This document shows positions 44,264 to 53,713 of a stretch of DNA of 64,000 bases, piece by piece. The stretch is from an uncultured Oscillospiraceae bacterium (GTDB lineage: Bacteria; Bacillota; Clostridia; Oscillospirales; Oscillospiraceae). The stretch covers positions 1-64,000 of the forward strand of contig CATKZW010000001.1 in the NCBI GenBank assembly GCA_949841465.1. The letters are read 5' to 3'. A model generated the notes under the pieces. That model was not told where the DNA came from. It did no database searches and saw only the letters and a program-made list of their open reading frames with translations. The stretch's first letter is position 1. Every line of letters starts with the position of its first letter. Position numbers and translations under genes: made by a program.

Positions 44264-45403
44264 ATGCAGGAATTCAGCTTCAGCACCAGAGTGTATTTTG
44301 GGGAGGGCGCCCTGGAGCGCCTGCGCCAGGTGGAGGACAAGCGGGTGCTCATCGTCACCGACCGCTTCATGAACCAGCTGGGGGTGCCCCAGCGGGTGTC
44401 GTCCTTCCTCACCCGCTGTCAGGTCAGCGTCTTTGACGGCGTGGTGCCCGATCCCCCCATCGAGGTCGTCACCGCGGGGGTGGAGGCGTTCCGGGCCTGC
44501 GGCGCCCAGGCGGTGGTCGCCGTGGGCGGCGGCTCCACCATCGACGCGGCCAAAGCCATCCGGGCGGTGGCAAAGCAGGTGCTGGATGTGGATACGGACA
44601 AGATGGAGTGCTTCGCCGTCCCCACCACCAGCGGCACCGGCTCCGAGGTGACCGACTACGCCGTCATCACCGACAGGGAGAAGGGGCTCAAGTACCCGCT
44701 GAACAGCCAGGCCCTGCGGCCCATGGTGGCCATCCTGGACCCGGAGCTCACCGTGTCCGCCCCCGCCTCCGTCACCGCCGACGCGGGGATGGACGTGCTC
44801 ACCCACGCCCTGGAGGCCTACGTGTCCACCGGCTATAACGACTTCTCCGACGCCATGTGCGAGAAGGCGGTGTCCCTGGTGTTCCGGTTCCTGCCCCTGG
44901 CGGTGGCCGACGGGAACGACCTGCTGGCCCGGGAGAAGATGCACAACGCCTCCTGCATGGCGGGGCTGGCGTTCAACTCCGCCGGGCTGGGGCTGAACCA
45001 CGGCATGGCCCATGCCATCGGCGGCAAGCTCCACATCGCCCACGGGCGGATCAACGCTATCCTGCTGCCCAAGATCCTGGCCTTTAACGCCGACCTGACC
45101 ACGGTGCACAAGGGCGAGTACTGCGTGGCGGCCCGGAAATACCAGCGCATGGCCAAGGTGCTGGACCTGCCCGCCCCCAACGTCCGCCTGGGGGTCACCA
45201 ACCTGATCCATGAGGTGGAGAAGCTGAACCGGAAGATCGGCATACCCGCCACGCTGAAGGCCCAGGGGGTGGACCTGGCCAAGGTCAAGGAGCTGAAGGG
45301 AGAACTGGTGTCCGCCGCCCTGGCCGACGCCACCACCGCCACCAATCCCAGGCCGGTGGACGCCGCCCAGGCGGAGCGGCTGCTGGCCCAGATCATGGAG
45401 TGA
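44264..45403 (+). CDS. pduQ: Iron-containing alcohol dehydrogenase, 1-propanol dehydrogenase PduQ
   Basis: The 379-residue group III dehydrogenase has the cofactor loop [30 protein letters not shown], and metal-binding HALEAYVS and GLGLNHGMAHAIGGKLHIAHGRINA. It reduces propionaldehyde to propanol and regenerates NAD+ inside the compartment. It starts 32 bp after the regulator gene and is separated from the main pdu operon by a terminator-like hairpin and a promoter, so it is probably co-transcribed with the regulators. In Listeria-type loci pduQ lies at the other end. Confidence 0.88.
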   Translation: MQEFSFSTRVYFGEGALERLRQVEDKRVLIVTDRFMNQLGVPQRVSSFLTRCQVSVFDGVVPDPPIEVVTAGVEAFRACGAQAVVAVGGGSTIDAAKAIRAVAKQVLDVDTDKMECFAVPTTSGTGSEVTDYAVITDREKGLKYPLNSQALRPMVAILDPELTVSAPASVTADAGMDVLTHALEAYVSTGYNDFSDAMCEKAVSLVFRFLPLAVADGNDLLAREKMHNASCMAGLAFNSAGLGLNHGMAHAIGGKLHIAHGRINAILLPKILAFNADLTTVHKGEYCVAARKYQRMAKVLDLPAPNVRLGVTNLIHEVEKLNRKIGIPATLKAQGVDLAKVKELKGELVSAALADATTATNPRPVDAAQAERLLAQIME

Positions 45404-45466
45404 CGCTGGGCGTTTTGCCGAAAAAATGCAGAAATTTACATAAATCGAAACTTTTGGAATGGATTT

Positions 45467-45498
45467 GCGCCGTGCGGCTCCCTGCCGCCCGGCGCTTT
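45467..45498 (+). terminator. Hairpin terminator candidate after pduQ
   Basis: GCGCCG-GCGGC and GCCGC-CGGCGC form a strong stem with one unpaired base per side, followed by a short T-run and, a few bases on, TCACTTTTT. It separates pduQ from the main pdu operon. Confidence 0.6.
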
Positions 45499-45623
45499 CC
45501 TCACTTTTTGAGAGAAAATTTGGCCTGATTGTCGGATTTTGCCCGAAAGTGAATCCCTGTGATTTGGAAAGAATGGACAAAAAAGTACCTGCTGGGGTCA
45601 AGAAAATCTTGCCCTCCCCTCTG

Positions 45624-45629
45624 TATAAT
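45624..45629 (+). promoter_or_regulatory. -10 box of the main pdu operon
   Basis: A perfect TATAAT with G after it lies 88 bp before pduA. No hexamer like TTGACA is found 15-19 bp upstream. The 313-bp gap from pduQ otherwise contains the terminator hairpin and AT-rich segments with repeated GATTTTG/GATTTGG-like motifs (45538-45575) that may be AraC-type activator sites. Confidence 0.65.
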
Positions 45630-45716
45630 GTAGCATGGTAGGCTTGTGTGTGCCGTACGCTGCCTGGAAGGGCAGATGCACCGCGGGCCATGAAAAAATC
45701 GAAGGAGGCAGCAATT

Positions 45717-45995
45717 ATGCAGAAGGAAGCTCTGGGCATGGTCGAGACTAAGGGCCTGGTGGGCGCCATCGAGGCCGCCGACGCCATGGTGAAATCCGCC
45801 AACGTGGCTCTGGTGGGGTACGAGAAGATCGGCTCCGGCCTGGTCACCGTGATGGTCCGCGGCGACGTGGGCGCGGTGAAGGCGTCCGTGGACGCGGGCA
45901 GCGTGGCCGCCGAGAAGGTGGGCGAGGTCGTCTCCGTCCATGTCATTCCCCGGCCCCACACCGACGTGGAGAAGATCCTGCCCCACATGGACTGA
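45717..45995 (+). CDS. pduA: Microcompartment shell hexamer PduA
   Basis: GAAGGAGG precedes ATG 45717; 92 residues, one BMC domain. The sequence [20 protein letters not shown] opens it and KIGSG forms the pore loop. It differs from the later shell protein (52746-53027) at only a few positions. Hexamers tile the facets of the propanediol compartment and let substrate pass. It is the first gene of the operon, so it should be made in large amounts. Confidence 0.96.
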   Translation: MQKEALGMVETKGLVGAIEAADAMVKSANVALVGYEKIGSGLVTVMVRGDVGAVKASVDAGSVAAEKVGEVVSVHVIPRPHTDVEKILPHMD

Positions 45996-46070
45996 GTCCC
46001 AAAATCCCGCGGCATCCCTGACGTACGGTTTCAAACATAACAACATCACTTCTAAATGGAGGTAAAACAC

Positions 46071-46865
46071 ATGGATGAATTGGTCAGCAAGGTCATGGAC
46101 GAGGTCATGAAGAAGATCGGCTCCTCCGCCCCCGCCGAGGCGTGCTGCGAGGCCGCCGCCCCCTCCTGCAACCTGACTGAGTATGTCGGCACCGCCATCG
46201 GCCACACCATCGGCCTGGTCATCGCCAACGTGGACCACCAGGTGCACGAGGCCCTGAAGATCGACCCCAAGTACCGGGCCATCGGCATCCTGTCCGACCG
46301 CACCGGCGCGGGCCCCCAGGTCTTCGCCGCCGACGAGGCCGTCAAGGCCACCAACAGCGAGATCCTGATGATCGAGTGCCCCCGTGACACCGAGGGCGGC
46401 GCCGGCCACGGCTCCCTGATCGTCTTCGGCGCTGAGGACGTGTCCGACGTGCGCCGGGCCGTGGAGGTCGCCCTGCGCGAGCTGGAGCGGACCTTCGGCG
46501 ACGTGTACGGCAACAGCGCCGGCCACCTGGAGTTCCAGTACACCGCCCGGGCCTCCTACGCCCTGAACAAGGCCTTCGGCGCTCCCATCGGCAAGAGCTT
46601 CGGCATCACCGTGGGCGCTCCCGCCGGCATCGGCATCGTCCTGGCGGATACCGCCGCCAAGGCCGCCACCATCGACGCTGTGGCAATCGCCACTCCCGGC
46701 AACGGCGGCACCAGCTACTCCAACGAGGTCAACTTCTTCTTCTCTGGCGACTCCGGCGCGGTCAAGCAGGCCATCATCGCCGCCCGCGACGTGGGCATCC
46801 AGCTGCTGAAGACCCTGGCCCCCGACGAGGAGCTGAAGTCCACCACCACCCCCTACATCATTTAA
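46071..46865 (+). CDS. pduB: Microcompartment shell trimer PduB
   Basis: ATG 46071 is preceded by TGGAGGT (an ATG inside that ribosome site at 46056 is rejected). The 264-residue protein has two BMC domains and closely follows Salmonella PduB (LTEYVGTAIGHTIGLVIANVDHQV, TARASYALNKAFGAPIG). The N-terminal MDELVSKVMDEVMKKIG is an amphipathic helix like those used for cargo attachment; in Salmonella this tail links shell to lumen. Trimers with a gated pore are known for the family. Confidence 0.97.
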   Translation: MDELVSKVMDEVMKKIGSSAPAEACCEAAAPSCNLTEYVGTAIGHTIGLVIANVDHQVHEALKIDPKYRAIGILSDRTGAGPQVFAADEAVKATNSEILMIECPRDTEGGAGHGSLIVFGAEDVSDVRRAVEVALRELERTFGDVYGNSAGHLEFQYTARASYALNKAFGAPIGKSFGITVGAPAGIGIVLADTAAKAATIDAVAIATPGNGGTSYSNEVNFFFSGDSGAVKQAIIAARDVGIQLLKTLAPDEELKSTTTPYII

Positions 46866-46890
46866 TTGAAACCGGGAAGGAGCGTAAGCT

Positions 46891-48552
46891 ATGAAATCTA
46901 AGCGTTTTGAAGCTCTGGCCGCCCGCCCGGTCAACCAGGACGGCTATGTGCAGGAGTGGCCGGAGGTCGGCCTGATCGCCATGAACAGCCCCTTCGACCC
47001 CAAGCCCAGCATCAAGATCGAGGGCGGCCGCATCGTGGAGATGGACGGCAAGACCCGCGCCGATTTTGACATGCTGGACACCTTTATCGCCGACCACGCC
47101 ATCCGGCTGGGCAACGCGGAAAAGGCCATGGCCATGGATTCCCTGGACATCGCCCGGAAGATCGTGGACATCAACGTCTCCCGTGACGAGATCCTGGACA
47201 TCACCCTGTCCGTCACCCCCGCCAAGCTCACCGAGATCGTGGGCAAGCTGACCATCGTGGAGATCATGATGGGCATGACCAAGATGCGCGCCCGCCTGAT
47301 GCCCGCCAACCAGTGCCACGTCACCAACGTGAAGGACAACCCCGTCCAGATCGCCGCCGACGCCGCCGAGGCCGCCGTGCGCGGCTTCGCCGAGATGGAG
47401 ACCACCGTGGGCATCGCCCGCTACGCGCCGTTCAACGCCATGGCCCTGTTCGTGGGCGCTCAGGCGGGCCGGCCCGGCATCATGACCCAGTGCGCCCTGG
47501 AAGAGGCCACTGAGCTCCAGCTGGGCATGCGGGGCTTCACCACCTACGCCGAGACCATCTCCGTCTACGGCACCGAGCCCGTCTTTATGGACGGCGACGA
47601 CACCCCCTACTCCAAGGCGTTCCTGGCCAGCTGCTACGCCAGCCGCGGCCTGAAGATGCGCTTCACCTCCGGCACCGGCTCCGAGGTCCAGATGGGCTAC
47701 GCCGAGGGCAAGAGCATGCTGTACCTGGAGGCCCGCTGCCTGGCCGTCACCAAGGGCGCCGGCGTGCAGGGCACCCAGAACGGCTCCGTGTCCTGCGTGG
47801 GCGTGCCCGCGGGCGTGCCCGGCGGCATCCGCGCCATCGCCGCTGAGAACCTGATCGCCATGCTGCTGGACCTGGAGTCCACCACCTCCAACGACCAGAC
47901 CTTCACCCACTCCGACCTGCGCCGGGTGGCCCGCAGCGTGCCCCAGCTGTTCTCCGGCACCGACTACATCTGCTCCGGCTACTCCGCCACCCCCAACTAC
48001 GACAACATGTTCGCCGGCTCCAACTGGGACGCCGACGACTACGACGACTGGAACATCATCCAGCGCGACATGCGCATTGACGGCGGTCTGCAGCCCGTCA
48101 AGGAGGACGACGTCATCAAGGCCCGCAACAAGGCCGCCCGCGCCCTCCAGGGAATGTTCCGCGAGCTGGGCCTGCCCCCCATCACCGACGAGGAGGTGGA
48201 GGCCGCCACCTACGCCCGGGGCTCCGAGGATATGCCCAACCGCAACGTCAACGAGGATCTGAAGGCCATCGAGGACATGATGGCCCGCAAGGTCACCGGC
48301 GTGGACTTCGTCAAGGCGCTGGACAGGGCCGGCTTCCCCGACGTGGCCCAGAACATCTACAACATGCTCCGCCAGAAGGTGGCCGGCGACTATCTGCACA
48401 CCGCCTCCATCTTCGACAAGGACTTCCACGTCTACTCCGGCGTGAACGCCCCCAACGACTACCACGGTCCCATGACCGGCTATCAGCTCAGCGAGGAGCG
48501 CTGGGAGCAGATCAAGAACATCCCCAACGCCATCCGGCCGGAAGACATCTAA
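46891..48552 (+). CDS. pduC: Propanediol dehydratase large subunit PduC
   Basis: The 553-residue TIM-barrel subunit aligns with Klebsiella/Salmonella PduC at the same numbering: Gln141, His143, Glu170, Glu221, Gln296, Asp335 and Ser362 (substrate and K+/Ca2+ ligands) are all present. With PduD and PduE it uses adenosylcobalamin to convert 1,2-propanediol to propionaldehyde, and it can also attack glycerol. The key residues do not separate diol from glycerol preference, but the surrounding genes argue for propanediol. It starts 25 bp after pduB. Confidence 0.98.
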   Translation: MKSKRFEALAARPVNQDGYVQEWPEVGLIAMNSPFDPKPSIKIEGGRIVEMDGKTRADFDMLDTFIADHAIRLGNAEKAMAMDSLDIARKIVDINVSRDEILDITLSVTPAKLTEIVGKLTIVEIMMGMTKMRARLMPANQCHVTNVKDNPVQIAADAAEAAVRGFAEMETTVGIARYAPFNAMALFVGAQAGRPGIMTQCALEEATELQLGMRGFTTYAETISVYGTEPVFMDGDDTPYSKAFLASCYASRGLKMRFTSGTGSEVQMGYAEGKSMLYLEARCLAVTKGAGVQGTQNGSVSCVGVPAGVPGGIRAIAAENLIAMLLDLESTTSNDQTFTHSDLRRVARSVPQLFSGTDYICSGYSATPNYDNMFAGSNWDADDYDDWNIIQRDMRIDGGLQPVKEDDVIKARNKAARALQGMFRELGLPPITDEEVEAATYARGSEDMPNRNVNEDLKAIEDMMARKVTGVDFVKALDRAGFPDVAQNIYNMLRQKVAGDYLHTASIFDKDFHVYSGVNAPNDYHGPMTGYQLSEERWEQIKNIPNAIRPEDI

Positions 48553-48571
48553 TCAGAGGGAGGGTCGAACT

Positions 48572-49237
48572 ATGAATTTTGACGAAAATATGCTTCGCAG
48601 TGTGATCGAAGAGGTCCTCAAGGAGATGGGCGCTGCCTCGACCGCTCCCGCCGCTAAGGCCGCTCCCGCCCCCAGCACGCTCCAGGCGGGCGAGATGACC
48701 CTGGCCGACACCGGCGAGGCCGCCAAGGGCGTGGCCCCCGACGAGGTGGTCATCGGCCTGGCCCCCGCCTTCGGCGTGTACCAGCATGAGACCATCATCC
48801 ATCAGCCTCACAGCAAGGTGCTGCGCGAGATCATCGCCGGCATCGAGGAGGAGGGCATGAAGTGGCGCCTGATCCGGGTGTTCCGCACCTCCGACGTGTC
48901 CTTTATCGCCCATGACGCCGCCGAGTATTCCGGCTCCGGCATCGGCATCGGCATCCAGTCCAAGGGGACCACGGTCATCCACCAGAAGGACCTGCCCCCC
49001 CTGAGCAACCTGGAGCTGTTCTCTCAGGCGCCGCTGATCGAGATGGACACCTTCCGTCAGATCGGCAAGAACGCCGCCAAGTACGCCAAGGGCGAGGCCC
49101 CCACCCCCGTCACCGTGCGCAACGACCAGATGGCCCGCCCCACCTACCAGGCCATCGCCGCTCTGCTCCACATCAAGGAGACCGAGCACTGCGACCGGGA
49201 TAAGAAGCCTCAGGCCGTCACCGTTTCGTTTAAGTAA
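48572..49237 (+). CDS. pduD: Propanediol dehydratase medium subunit PduD
   Basis: 221 residues. N-terminal [20 protein letters not shown] is an encapsulation helix, followed by an Ala/Pro linker (about 21-45). The rest is the medium subunit with the nucleotide- and cobalamin-contacting parts ([62 protein letters not shown]). It forms the holoenzyme with PduC and PduE. Confidence 0.96.
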   Translation: MNFDENMLRSVIEEVLKEMGAASTAPAAKAAPAPSTLQAGEMTLADTGEAAKGVAPDEVVIGLAPAFGVYQHETIIHQPHSKVLREIIAGIEEEGMKWRLIRVFRTSDVSFIAHDAAEYSGSGIGIGIQSKGTTVIHQKDLPPLSNLELFSQAPLIEMDTFRQIGKNAAKYAKGEAPTPVTVRNDQMARPTYQAIAALLHIKETEHCDRDKKPQAVTVSFK

Positions 49238-49251
49238 AGGGAGGCAGGAAC

Positions 49252-49758
49252 ATGGATCAGGAACTCTTGATGAAACAGATCGTGGAGCAGGTCATGGCCG
49301 CCATGAACAAGGGCGCCGCTTCCGCTCCCTCTACCTCTGCGGGCGGCAGAATGTCCGCCGCCAACTACCCCCTGGCCGAGAAGGAGGCCGACAAGATCAA
49401 GACCCCCACCGGCAAGCCCTTCAACAGCCTGAGCTATGAGAAGGTGCTCTCCGGCGAGCTGACCTCCGACGATATGCGCATCGCCCCCGAGACCCTGGAG
49501 TACCAGGCCCAGGTGGCCGAGTCCGTCAACCGCGAGGCCTTCGCGGGCAACCTGCGCCGGGCCGCCGAGCTCATCGCCGTGCCCGACGAGCGCCTGCTGG
49601 AGATCTACAACGCCCTGCGCCCCTACCGCTCCACCAAGCAGGAGCTGATCGACATCGCCAACGAGCTGGACGGCAAGTACGGCGCCAAGACCGCCGCCGG
49701 TCTGGTGCGCGAGGCCGCCGAGGTCTACGAGAAGCGCGACCGTCTGAAGAAGTTCTAA
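49252..49758 (+). CDS. pduE: Propanediol dehydratase small subunit PduE
   Basis: 168 residues. An amphipathic N-terminal helix (LLMKQIVEQVMAAMNKG) and a Ser/Ala linker precede the conserved body (YPLAEKEADKIKTPTGKPF, AFAGNLRRAAELIAVPDERLLEIYNALRPYRSTKQEL). It completes the dehydratase. A hairpin follows the gene (49759-49808), before pduG. Confidence 0.96.
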   Translation: MDQELLMKQIVEQVMAAMNKGAASAPSTSAGGRMSAANYPLAEKEADKIKTPTGKPFNSLSYEKVLSGELTSDDMRIAPETLEYQAQVAESVNREAFAGNLRRAAELIAVPDERLLEIYNALRPYRSTKQELIDIANELDGKYGAKTAAGLVREAAEVYEKRDRLKKF

Positions 49759-49808
49759 TTCGCTGCCCGAGCGCTGTGGGTTTAATTAAGATTTCGCCCG
49801 GCAGCGAA
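49759..49808 (+). other. Hairpin between pduE and pduG
   Basis: TTCGCTGCC and its exact complement GGCAGCGAA flank a loop of about 32 bases, beginning right at the pduE stop. No T-run follows, so it probably protects or limits the mRNA, setting dehydratase above reactivase levels (inference). Confidence 0.5.
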
Positions 49809-49846
49809 ACGCAGCATAAACCCTTTGAAAGTCAGGAGGCCCCGCT

Positions 49847-51667
49847 ATGAAGATCGTTGCAGGCATCGACATCGGCAACGCGACAACAGAAACCGCCCTG
49901 GCAAGGCTGGAGGCTGGTAAGCTGGAATTCCTGGCCAGCGGCACGGTGCCCACCACAGGGATCAAGGGGACCCGGCAGAACATCAACGGCATCTTCCACT
50001 CCCTGACCAACGCGCTGGAGCAGGCGGGGCTGGAGGTGAAGGACCTCTCGGAGGTGCGCCTGAACGAGGCCGCCCCGGTCATCGGCGACGTGGCCATGGA
50101 GACCATCACCGAGACCATCATCACCGAATCCACCATGATCGGACACAATCCCTCCACGCCCGGCGGTATGGGCGTGGGCGTGGGGGAGACGGTGCTGGTC
50201 ACCGAGCTGGAGGACGCTCCCGGCGGCAAGGACTACATCGTGGTCATTCCCAAGAGCGTGGACTTTGACGAGGCCGCGCGGCTCATCAACCAGGGCTCCT
50301 CCGGCACCCGCCAGGTCACCGCCGCCATCGTGCAGCGGGACGACGGCGTGCTGATTCACAACCGCCTGCACCGGAAGATCCCCATTGTGGACGAGGTGGC
50401 CCTGGTGGACAAGGTCCCCCTGGGCATGCGCTCGGCGGTGGAGGTGGCCGCGGTGGGCGGCGTGGTGGAGGTGCTGTCCAACCCCTACGGCATCGCCACG
50501 CTGTTCGGGCTGTCCTCTGAGGAAACCCGGCAGGTGGTGCCCATCGCCCGGGCGCTCATCGGCAACCGGTCCGCCGTGGTCATCAAGACCCCCAGCGGCG
50601 ACGTGAAGGAGCGCAAAATTCCCGCCGGCACCATGGAGCTCAAGGGCGCGAACCGCACGGTGAAGGTGGACGTGGACGATGGGGCCGACAAGATCATGAA
50701 GGCCGTGGAGTCCATACCCGCCCTGGAGGACGTCCGGGGCGAGCCGGGCACCAACGCGGGCGGCATGCTGGAGAAGGTGCGCCAGGTGATGGCGAACCTG
50801 ACGAAACAGCACCCCCGCGACATCCACATACAGGACCTGCTGGCGGTGGACACGTTCACCCCCCAGAAGGTGCAGGGGGGCCTGGCCAACGAGTTCTCCC
50901 AGGAGAACGCCGTGGGCATCGCCGCCATGGTGAAGGCCGACCGCCTCCAGATGGAGGCCATCGCTCGGGAGTTCGGCGAACAGATCAGCGTACCGGTTGA
51001 GGTGGGGGGCGTGGAGGCCGACATGGCCATCCGGGGCGCTCTCACCACTCCGGGCACCAACAAGCCCCTGGCCATCCTGGACATGGGCGCGGGCTCCACC
51101 GACGCGTCCATCATCAGCGAGGACGGGACCATCCACTCCATCCATCTGGCCGGGGCGGGCAACATGGTCACCCTGCTCATCCAGTCGGAGATGGGCCTGG
51201 ACAACTTCGACACAGCGGAAGACGTGAAGAAGTACCCCATGGCCAAGGTGGAGAGCCTGTTCCACATCCGCCACGAAAACGGCACCGTGGAATTCTTCCC
51301 CACCCCCCTGGACCCCAACATCTTCGCCAAGGTGGTCATACTCAAGGAGGGCAAGATGATCCCCCTGGAGGGCGACTGGTCCATGGAGAAGATCCGGCTC
51401 ATCCGCCGCCAGGCCAAGCAGAAGGTGTTCGTTACCAACGCCATCCGGGCCCTCACCCGGGTGAGCCCCACTGGCAACGTCCGGGACATCCGGTTCGTGG
51501 TGCTGGTGGGCGGCTCGGCCCTGGACTTCGAGGTGCCTCAGATGGTCACCGACGCCCTGTCCCAGTACAAGGTGGTGGCCGGGCGGGGCAACATCCGCGG
51601 CTCGGAGGGCCCCCGCAACGCGGTGGCCACCGGCCTGGTGCTGTCGGTGCTGGAAGGGAGGGCCTGA
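49847..51667 (+). CDS. pduG: Diol dehydratase reactivase large subunit PduG
   Basis: The 606-residue ATPase begins IVAGIDIGNATTETALARLE, an actin/Hsp70-like phosphate loop, and has LAILDMGAGSTDASII as second loop and VVLVGGSALDFEVP near the C-terminus. With PduH it exchanges damaged cobalamin for fresh adenosylcobalamin on the dehydratase. GTCAGGAGG precedes the ATG. Confidence 0.96.
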   Translation: MKIVAGIDIGNATTETALARLEAGKLEFLASGTVPTTGIKGTRQNINGIFHSLTNALEQAGLEVKDLSEVRLNEAAPVIGDVAMETITETIITESTMIGHNPSTPGGMGVGVGETVLVTELEDAPGGKDYIVVIPKSVDFDEAARLINQGSSGTRQVTAAIVQRDDGVLIHNRLHRKIPIVDEVALVDKVPLGMRSAVEVAAVGGVVEVLSNPYGIATLFGLSSEETRQVVPIARALIGNRSAVVIKTPSGDVKERKIPAGTMELKGANRTVKVDVDDGADKIMKAVESIPALEDVRGEPGTNAGGMLEKVRQVMANLTKQHPRDIHIQDLLAVDTFTPQKVQGGLANEFSQENAVGIAAMVKADRLQMEAIAREFGEQISVPVEVGGVEADMAIRGALTTPGTNKPLAILDMGAGSTDASIISEDGTIHSIHLAGAGNMVTLLIQSEMGLDNFDTAEDVKKYPMAKVESLFHIRHENGTVEFFPTPLDPNIFAKVVILKEGKMIPLEGDWSMEKIRLIRRQAKQKVFVTNAIRALTRVSPTGNVRDIRFVVLVGGSALDFEVPQMVTDALSQYKVVAGRGNIRGSEGPRNAVATGLVLSVLEGRA

Positions 51668-51670
51668 GAG

Positions 51671-52024
51671 ATGGCCATGCCCATTGAAATGACCAAGCCC
51701 AATGTCCGCGTCCTGATGAGCCCCGACGCCTCCCCCGCAGCTTTGCGGCAGCTGACCTACGGCATGGAGGAGGAGGGCATCCCCTGGGAAGAGGGCACCC
51801 GCGAGGGGATGGACGCGCTGGCCCTGTCCTGGGAAGCCGCCCAGGCCTCCCGCCTGGAGGTGGGACTGGGGCTGGACAGACAATTTGTGGTCCTGCACTA
51901 TTCTAAATTGCAGCAGGACCAGCCTCTTTACCGGGTTCCCGCCCGTCAGGCCGATCAGGTGAGAGCCATCGGGGCCAACGCGGCGCGGCTGGTGAAGAAA
52001 TTGCCGCTGAAACCTCTGGATTAG
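51671..52024 (+). CDS. pduH: Diol dehydratase reactivase small subunit PduH
   Basis: 117 residues, starting 3 bp after pduG. The fold is related to the dehydratase medium subunit: VRVLMSPDASPAALRQLTYGMEEEGIPWE, LGLDRQFVVLHYSKLQQDQPLYRVP and ANAARLVKKLPLK. It swaps with the medium subunit during reactivation (known for the family). Confidence 0.93.
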   Translation: MAMPIEMTKPNVRVLMSPDASPAALRQLTYGMEEEGIPWEEGTREGMDALALSWEAAQASRLEVGLGLDRQFVVLHYSKLQQDQPLYRVPARQADQVRAIGANAARLVKKLPLKPLD

Positions 52025-52035
52025 GAGGTACGTAT

Positions 52036-52710
52036 ATGCAGAAGAGTTTAGGACTCATCGAGACCCAGGGCCTGGCCGGCGGCATTACCGCCGCCGATGC
52101 CGCGGTGAAGTCGGCCAATGTGGAATTGATCGGCTATGAGCTGACCAAGGGCGGCGGCTGGACCGTGGTGAAAATCCAGGGCGACGTGGGCGCGGTGAAG
52201 GCAGCTGTGGACGCCGCGAAGGCGGCGGCGGGCAAGATGTGCCGGGTGGTGAGCACCAAGGTGATCCCCCGTCCGGCCGGCCCGCTAGACCAGCTGGTCT
52301 TCAGCGGCGATACCGTAGGGTATGAGCCGCCGGAGCCGCCCGAGAAGGACCCGCCGGCACCCCCGGAGCCACCCAAGGGACCCGATGAGCCGCCAAAGGA
52401 AGAGGCCGCCCCCGCTCCTGAGCCGGAGCCGGTGACCCCTGAGCATGAGCCCGCGGCGGAGGTGCCGGAAGCCGCCGCAGAGCCCGAAGCCGCGCCGGAA
52501 GCCCCCGTGGAGGAACCCGCGGCGGAGCCGGAGGCGGAGGAACCCGCCGTGGAGGCGGAATCGGAACAGGCCCCGGAGACCCCGGTGGAGGAGCCTGCCG
52601 CTGAGGAGCCCGCCCCTGAGGCGGAATCTCCGGCAGGAGAAGCCCCAGCAGAGAAGCCTAGGGCGGCCAAAAAAGCCCCCGCGAAACGGGGCGGCAAACG
52701 CAAACAATAA
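52036..52710 (+). CDS. pduK: PduK-like shell protein with long acidic Pro/Glu/Ala tail
   Basis: 224 residues. Residues 1-90 are one BMC domain (SLGLIETQGLAGGITAADAAVKSANVEL, KGGGW in place of the usual KIGSG pore loop). Residues about 95-205 are almost only Pro, Glu, Ala and Val, strongly acidic and surely disordered; the end is basic (AAKKAPAKRGGKRKQ). Its place between pduH and pduJ matches PduK of Listeria. Enterobacterial PduK also carries a C-terminal extension, but a shorter one. The tail may organise cargo, or join compartments to each other or to the nucleoid (inference). Confidence 0.85.
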   Translation: MQKSLGLIETQGLAGGITAADAAVKSANVELIGYELTKGGGWTVVKIQGDVGAVKAAVDAAKAAAGKMCRVVSTKVIPRPAGPLDQLVFSGDTVGYEPPEPPEKDPPAPPEPPKGPDEPPKEEAAPAPEPEPVTPEHEPAAEVPEAAAEPEAAPEAPVEEPAAEPEAEEPAVEAESEQAPETPVEEPAAEEPAPEAESPAGEAPAEKPRAAKKAPAKRGGKRKQ

Positions 52711-52745
52711 GCCGCGGCCACAGAACGGCCGCTTAGGAGGTAACT

Positions 52746-53027
52746 ATGAGTATGGGTGAAGCTCTCGGCATGGTCGAGACCAAGGGCCTGGTGGGCGCCA
52801 TCGAGGCCGCCGACGCCATGACCAAATCCGCCAACGTGTCCCTGGTGGGCTATGAGAAGATCGGCTCCGGCCTGGTCACCGTCATGGTCCGGGGCGATGT
52901 GGGCGCCGTCAAGGCGTCTGTGGACGCCGGGTCCGCCGCCGCCGAAAAGGTGGGCGAGGTGGTCTCCGTGCACGTGATCCCCAGGCCCCACACCGACGTG
53001 GAGAAAATTCTGCCCAAGGACCTGTAA
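52746..53027 (+). CDS. pduJ: Microcompartment shell hexamer PduJ
   Basis: 93 residues, one BMC domain, nearly identical to the PduA encoded at 45717-45995 (differences mainly at both termini and a few inner positions such as MTK for MVK and SAAA for SVAA). The KIGSG pore loop is kept. TTAGGAGG precedes the ATG. Confidence 0.95.
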   Translation: MSMGEALGMVETKGLVGAIEAADAMTKSANVSLVGYEKIGSGLVTVMVRGDVGAVKASVDAGSAAAEKVGEVVSVHVIPRPHTDVEKILPKDL

Positions 53028-53043
53028 AAAGGTGGTATGAACC

Positions 53044-53688
53044 GTGGAGAAACAGACCTATGAAATGTTCGTTGCCCTGGTCACCCGGCTGGTCATCGAG
53101 GAGCTGGAGAAATTCCAGCGCTCGGTGCCCATCGGCGTGTCCAACCGGCACATCCACCTGGACCGGGCGGATATGGACATTTTGTTCGGGCAGGACAGTG
53201 AGCTGACCTTCAAAAAGGAACTGGGTCAGCCCGGCCAGTATGCCTGCGAGGAAACCGTTACCCTCCATGGGCCCAAGGGGGAGCTGAGCCGCGTGCGCGT
53301 GCTCGGCCCCCTGCGGAGCGAGTCCCAGGTGGAGGTGTCCGTTACGGACGGATTTGCCCTGGGCGTACGTCCCCCCATCCGGGAGTCCGGCAAGATCGCG
53401 GGCACCCCGGGGGTGACCATCGTGGGCCCCAAGGGGACCATTGAAAAGGAAACCGGCACCATCGCCGCTCTGCGCCACATCCACCTGCACCCGGACGACG
53501 CCCAGCGCATCGGCGTGAAGGATAAGCAGATGGTGAAGGTGGAGATCCCCGGCCTGCGGGGCGGGATCCTGCACAACGTGCTTATCCGGGTGTCGGAGCA
53601 GTTCGCGCCGGAGATGCACATCGACGTGGACGAGGCCAACGCCATGGGCGTGAAGAACGGCGACCGGGCTTACATCATCGTGGACTGA
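53044..53688 (+). CDS. pduL: Phosphate propanoyltransferase PduL
   Basis: A GTG at 53044 follows AAAGGTGG; the ATG at 53037 is out of frame. 214 residues with the PduL metal sites: VSNRHIHL (His36, His38) and ALRHIHLHPDDAQRIG. The N-terminal YEMFVALVTRLVIEELEKF is an amphipathic encapsulation helix. It converts propionyl-CoA to propionyl-phosphate and recycles CoA inside the shell. The acting kinase (PduW) is not in the window. Confidence 0.95.
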   Translation: MEKQTYEMFVALVTRLVIEELEKFQRSVPIGVSNRHIHLDRADMDILFGQDSELTFKKELGQPGQYACEETVTLHGPKGELSRVRVLGPLRSESQVEVSVTDGFALGVRPPIRESGKIAGTPGVTIVGPKGTIEKETGTIAALRHIHLHPDDAQRIGVKDKQMVKVEIPGLRGGILHNVLIRVSEQFAPEMHIDVDEANAMGVKNGDRAYIIVD

Positions 53689-53713
53689 GCAAAGCTTGAG
53701 GGTGGAGATCGAC

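Noticed and set aside
46056..46070. Upstream ATG for pduB
   Set aside because: This ATG overlaps the ribosome site TGGAGGT; the ATG at 46071 has correct spacing and matches the family N-terminus.
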